Of a DNA stretch of 64,000 nt, positions 62,990 to 64,000 are shown piece by piece. The stretch's first letter is position 1. Each line of letters begins with the position of its first letter. The stretch is from Phytophthora sp. 'mugwort' (lineage: Eukaryota; Oomycota; Peronosporomycetes; Peronosporales; Peronosporaceae), in the NCBI GenBank assembly GCA_033558025.1, contig JAUCEF010000006.1, positions 1,612,001 to 1,676,000 on the forward strand, given 5' to 3'. The notes under the pieces are model-generated. The model did no database searches, was not told where the DNA came from, and worked only from the letters and a program-made list of their open reading frames with translations. Made by a program: the position numbers and the translations under genes.

Positions 62990-64000
62990 CCTTGCGCTTA
63001 CACGGCGCGCTGCATGCTATATGCACACTCTGAACCGTATCCAAACACTCCGCGACTGAGGCGGTGTTTTTTTGCTACACCAACCAACAGAAGGTTTAGT
63101 CGATGTGCAATACAGTGAATATAATGCGCTTGTGGGATACTCATTTACTCGCTGCTGCAAGCCATTATAGTCGCCTGACATGTTTTTTTGGCTGCACAGT
63201 GATATCCTTGGCCACGACAACGACAAACTCAAACCCCATTTTGCCAGCTGAACTTCGAGGCACGTGAAAACTGTTGCGGCGCTAGTATCTTTCATGTGTA
63301 CAATCCCCAAAAGTCTCTCCATGCCTCGACCAGCAAAATGATTGACAAACCGAATCGCGACTGGCATTTGCTCAGTCTTAGCTTCACAGCTAGCTTCGTC
63401 AACGAGCAGCGAAAAGTATCCATTGCCAAGCTCAGTCACTAAAATATGCTGTTGAACAACATTAGCTGCACAATGCATTAGTTGCTGTTGAACAGAGGGG
63501 GAAGTGTATTTTGCGTTGCATCCTGCAGCCTCCATCCGAGACGAGAACTCGGGAACATGTTGTGGTGTGTAGTGTACCAGTTCCAAGAAGTTTCCTTTAT
63601 ACTGGAATACCAAAGAATGAGGAATGGACAGCCCTCAAGGTTTTAATTCCACGGTACTGCGTAAATGCAAGACATACTTTCATTTGTTTCAGGAGCGCTT
63701 GTCGTGGTCACCGGACGTCAATCAAATAGATGGAAAACAAATAGATCGAAAATGATCGTATTCTTTGAACGGTTGGTCCGGACTTGCTCCACACTTGCTT
63801 TGTTTTCCCCACTTGCGACAATGACCAGCCACAAAACAGCATGCTGCTGCTGCATTAAAGAAGCGAAAGCGGAACGCAGATTACATGCGCCATTATCGAG
63901 TGAAAAAAAATCTCCGCACGGTAGAGTCTGGCTCTGATGCTTTCCATGCAGCGAACGCCAGCAGGGAAGGTGGTGATGCCGCGAGGTCTTGTGTACCTGC
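62990..64000 (-). pseudogene. hAT transposase, DUF4371 type, cut by window edge
   Basis: The minus-strand frame 63613-63017 contains NGYFSLLVDEASCEAKTEQM and RLLGIVHMKDTSAATVFTCL, typical of ZMYM/DUF4371-type hAT transposases with the catalytic Asp in VDEA. A frame change near 63200 leads to GQGYHCAA-like residues and NMSGDYNGLQQRV (second catalytic block), and another frame gives IHCIAHRLNLLL near 63080-63110. At least two frame changes make it non-functional. The N-terminal zinc-finger region would lie to the right, towards and beyond 64000; the sequence at 63620-64000 contains only scattered pieces. Confidence 0.7.

Noticed and set aside
1..64000. CRISPR array
   Set aside because: The only regular repeats are the 51-bp and 71-bp tandem repeats without unique spacers and the microsatellite; the genome is eukaryotic.
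1..64000. RXLR or Crinkler effector genes
   Set aside because: No frame combined an N-terminal signal peptide with an RXLR-EER or LFLAK motif.

Overview
The window reads as nuclear DNA of an oomycete, most likely a Phytophthora-like or downy-mildew genome. This is inference from several signs together: compact genes with 60-110 nt GT-AG introns or none, oomycete-type initiator sequences close to start codons, GC-biased codon use in host genes, and a mixed transposon load (Copia, pogo, hAT, MULE, IS630/Tc1 and Crypton tyrosine recombinase relatives). No species-specific marker was recognised. No CRISPR array, rRNA or intact canonical tRNA was seen.

Layout. Bases 1-11400 are repeat-rich and mostly broken: a Ulp1-like protease remnant, a palindrome and hairpin cluster, a 51-bp minisatellite, an element with nested terminal inverted repeats, a kinesin motor fragment behind a near-perfect 21-bp hairpin, and a decayed Copia element on the minus strand. 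Bases 11434-39777 are the main gene island: a short cytochrome P450 and a tail-anchored Elp3 transcribed divergently, a BTB pseudogene, a 1484-residue membrane protein kinase, a DUF3605-like protein divergent from UTP18, an 11-exon XRRA1-like leucine-rich-repeat protein, a Vti1-type SNARE, an ankyrin pseudogene, an EF-hand Na+/Ca2+ exchanger-like protein, ZNHIT1, and a TBC RabGAP gene whose 5' exons appear to encode a calponin-homology domain. Bases 40000-64000 are again transposon territory: a broken Crypton, a long ATAC microsatellite, a second Ulp1-like remnant, a CDC48 N-domain fragment, two pogo relatives, a BED-finger hAT, a MULE fragment, a 220-bp repeat in two inverted copies, an IS630/Tc1-like transposase with an intron, and a DUF4371-type hAT at the right edge.

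How the genes relate. The host genes are housekeeping or cell-biology functions rather than one pathway: tRNA/protein modification (ELP3), ribosome biogenesis (UTP18), chromatin remodelling (ZNHIT1, SWR1/SRCAP), vesicle traffic (VTI1, TBC RabGAP), calcium transport and signalling. Spacing is tight: UTP18 and the XRRA1-like gene converge with 110 bp between stops, and P450 and ELP3 share a 284-bp divergent spacer. No secreted RXLR or Crinkler effector was recognised. The least conventional protein architectures are the CH-TBC gene, the polytopic kinase with a tyrosine-kinase-style catalytic loop, and the tail-anchored Elp3. Short palindromes built on TACTAC/GTAGTA recur in the spacers around host genes.
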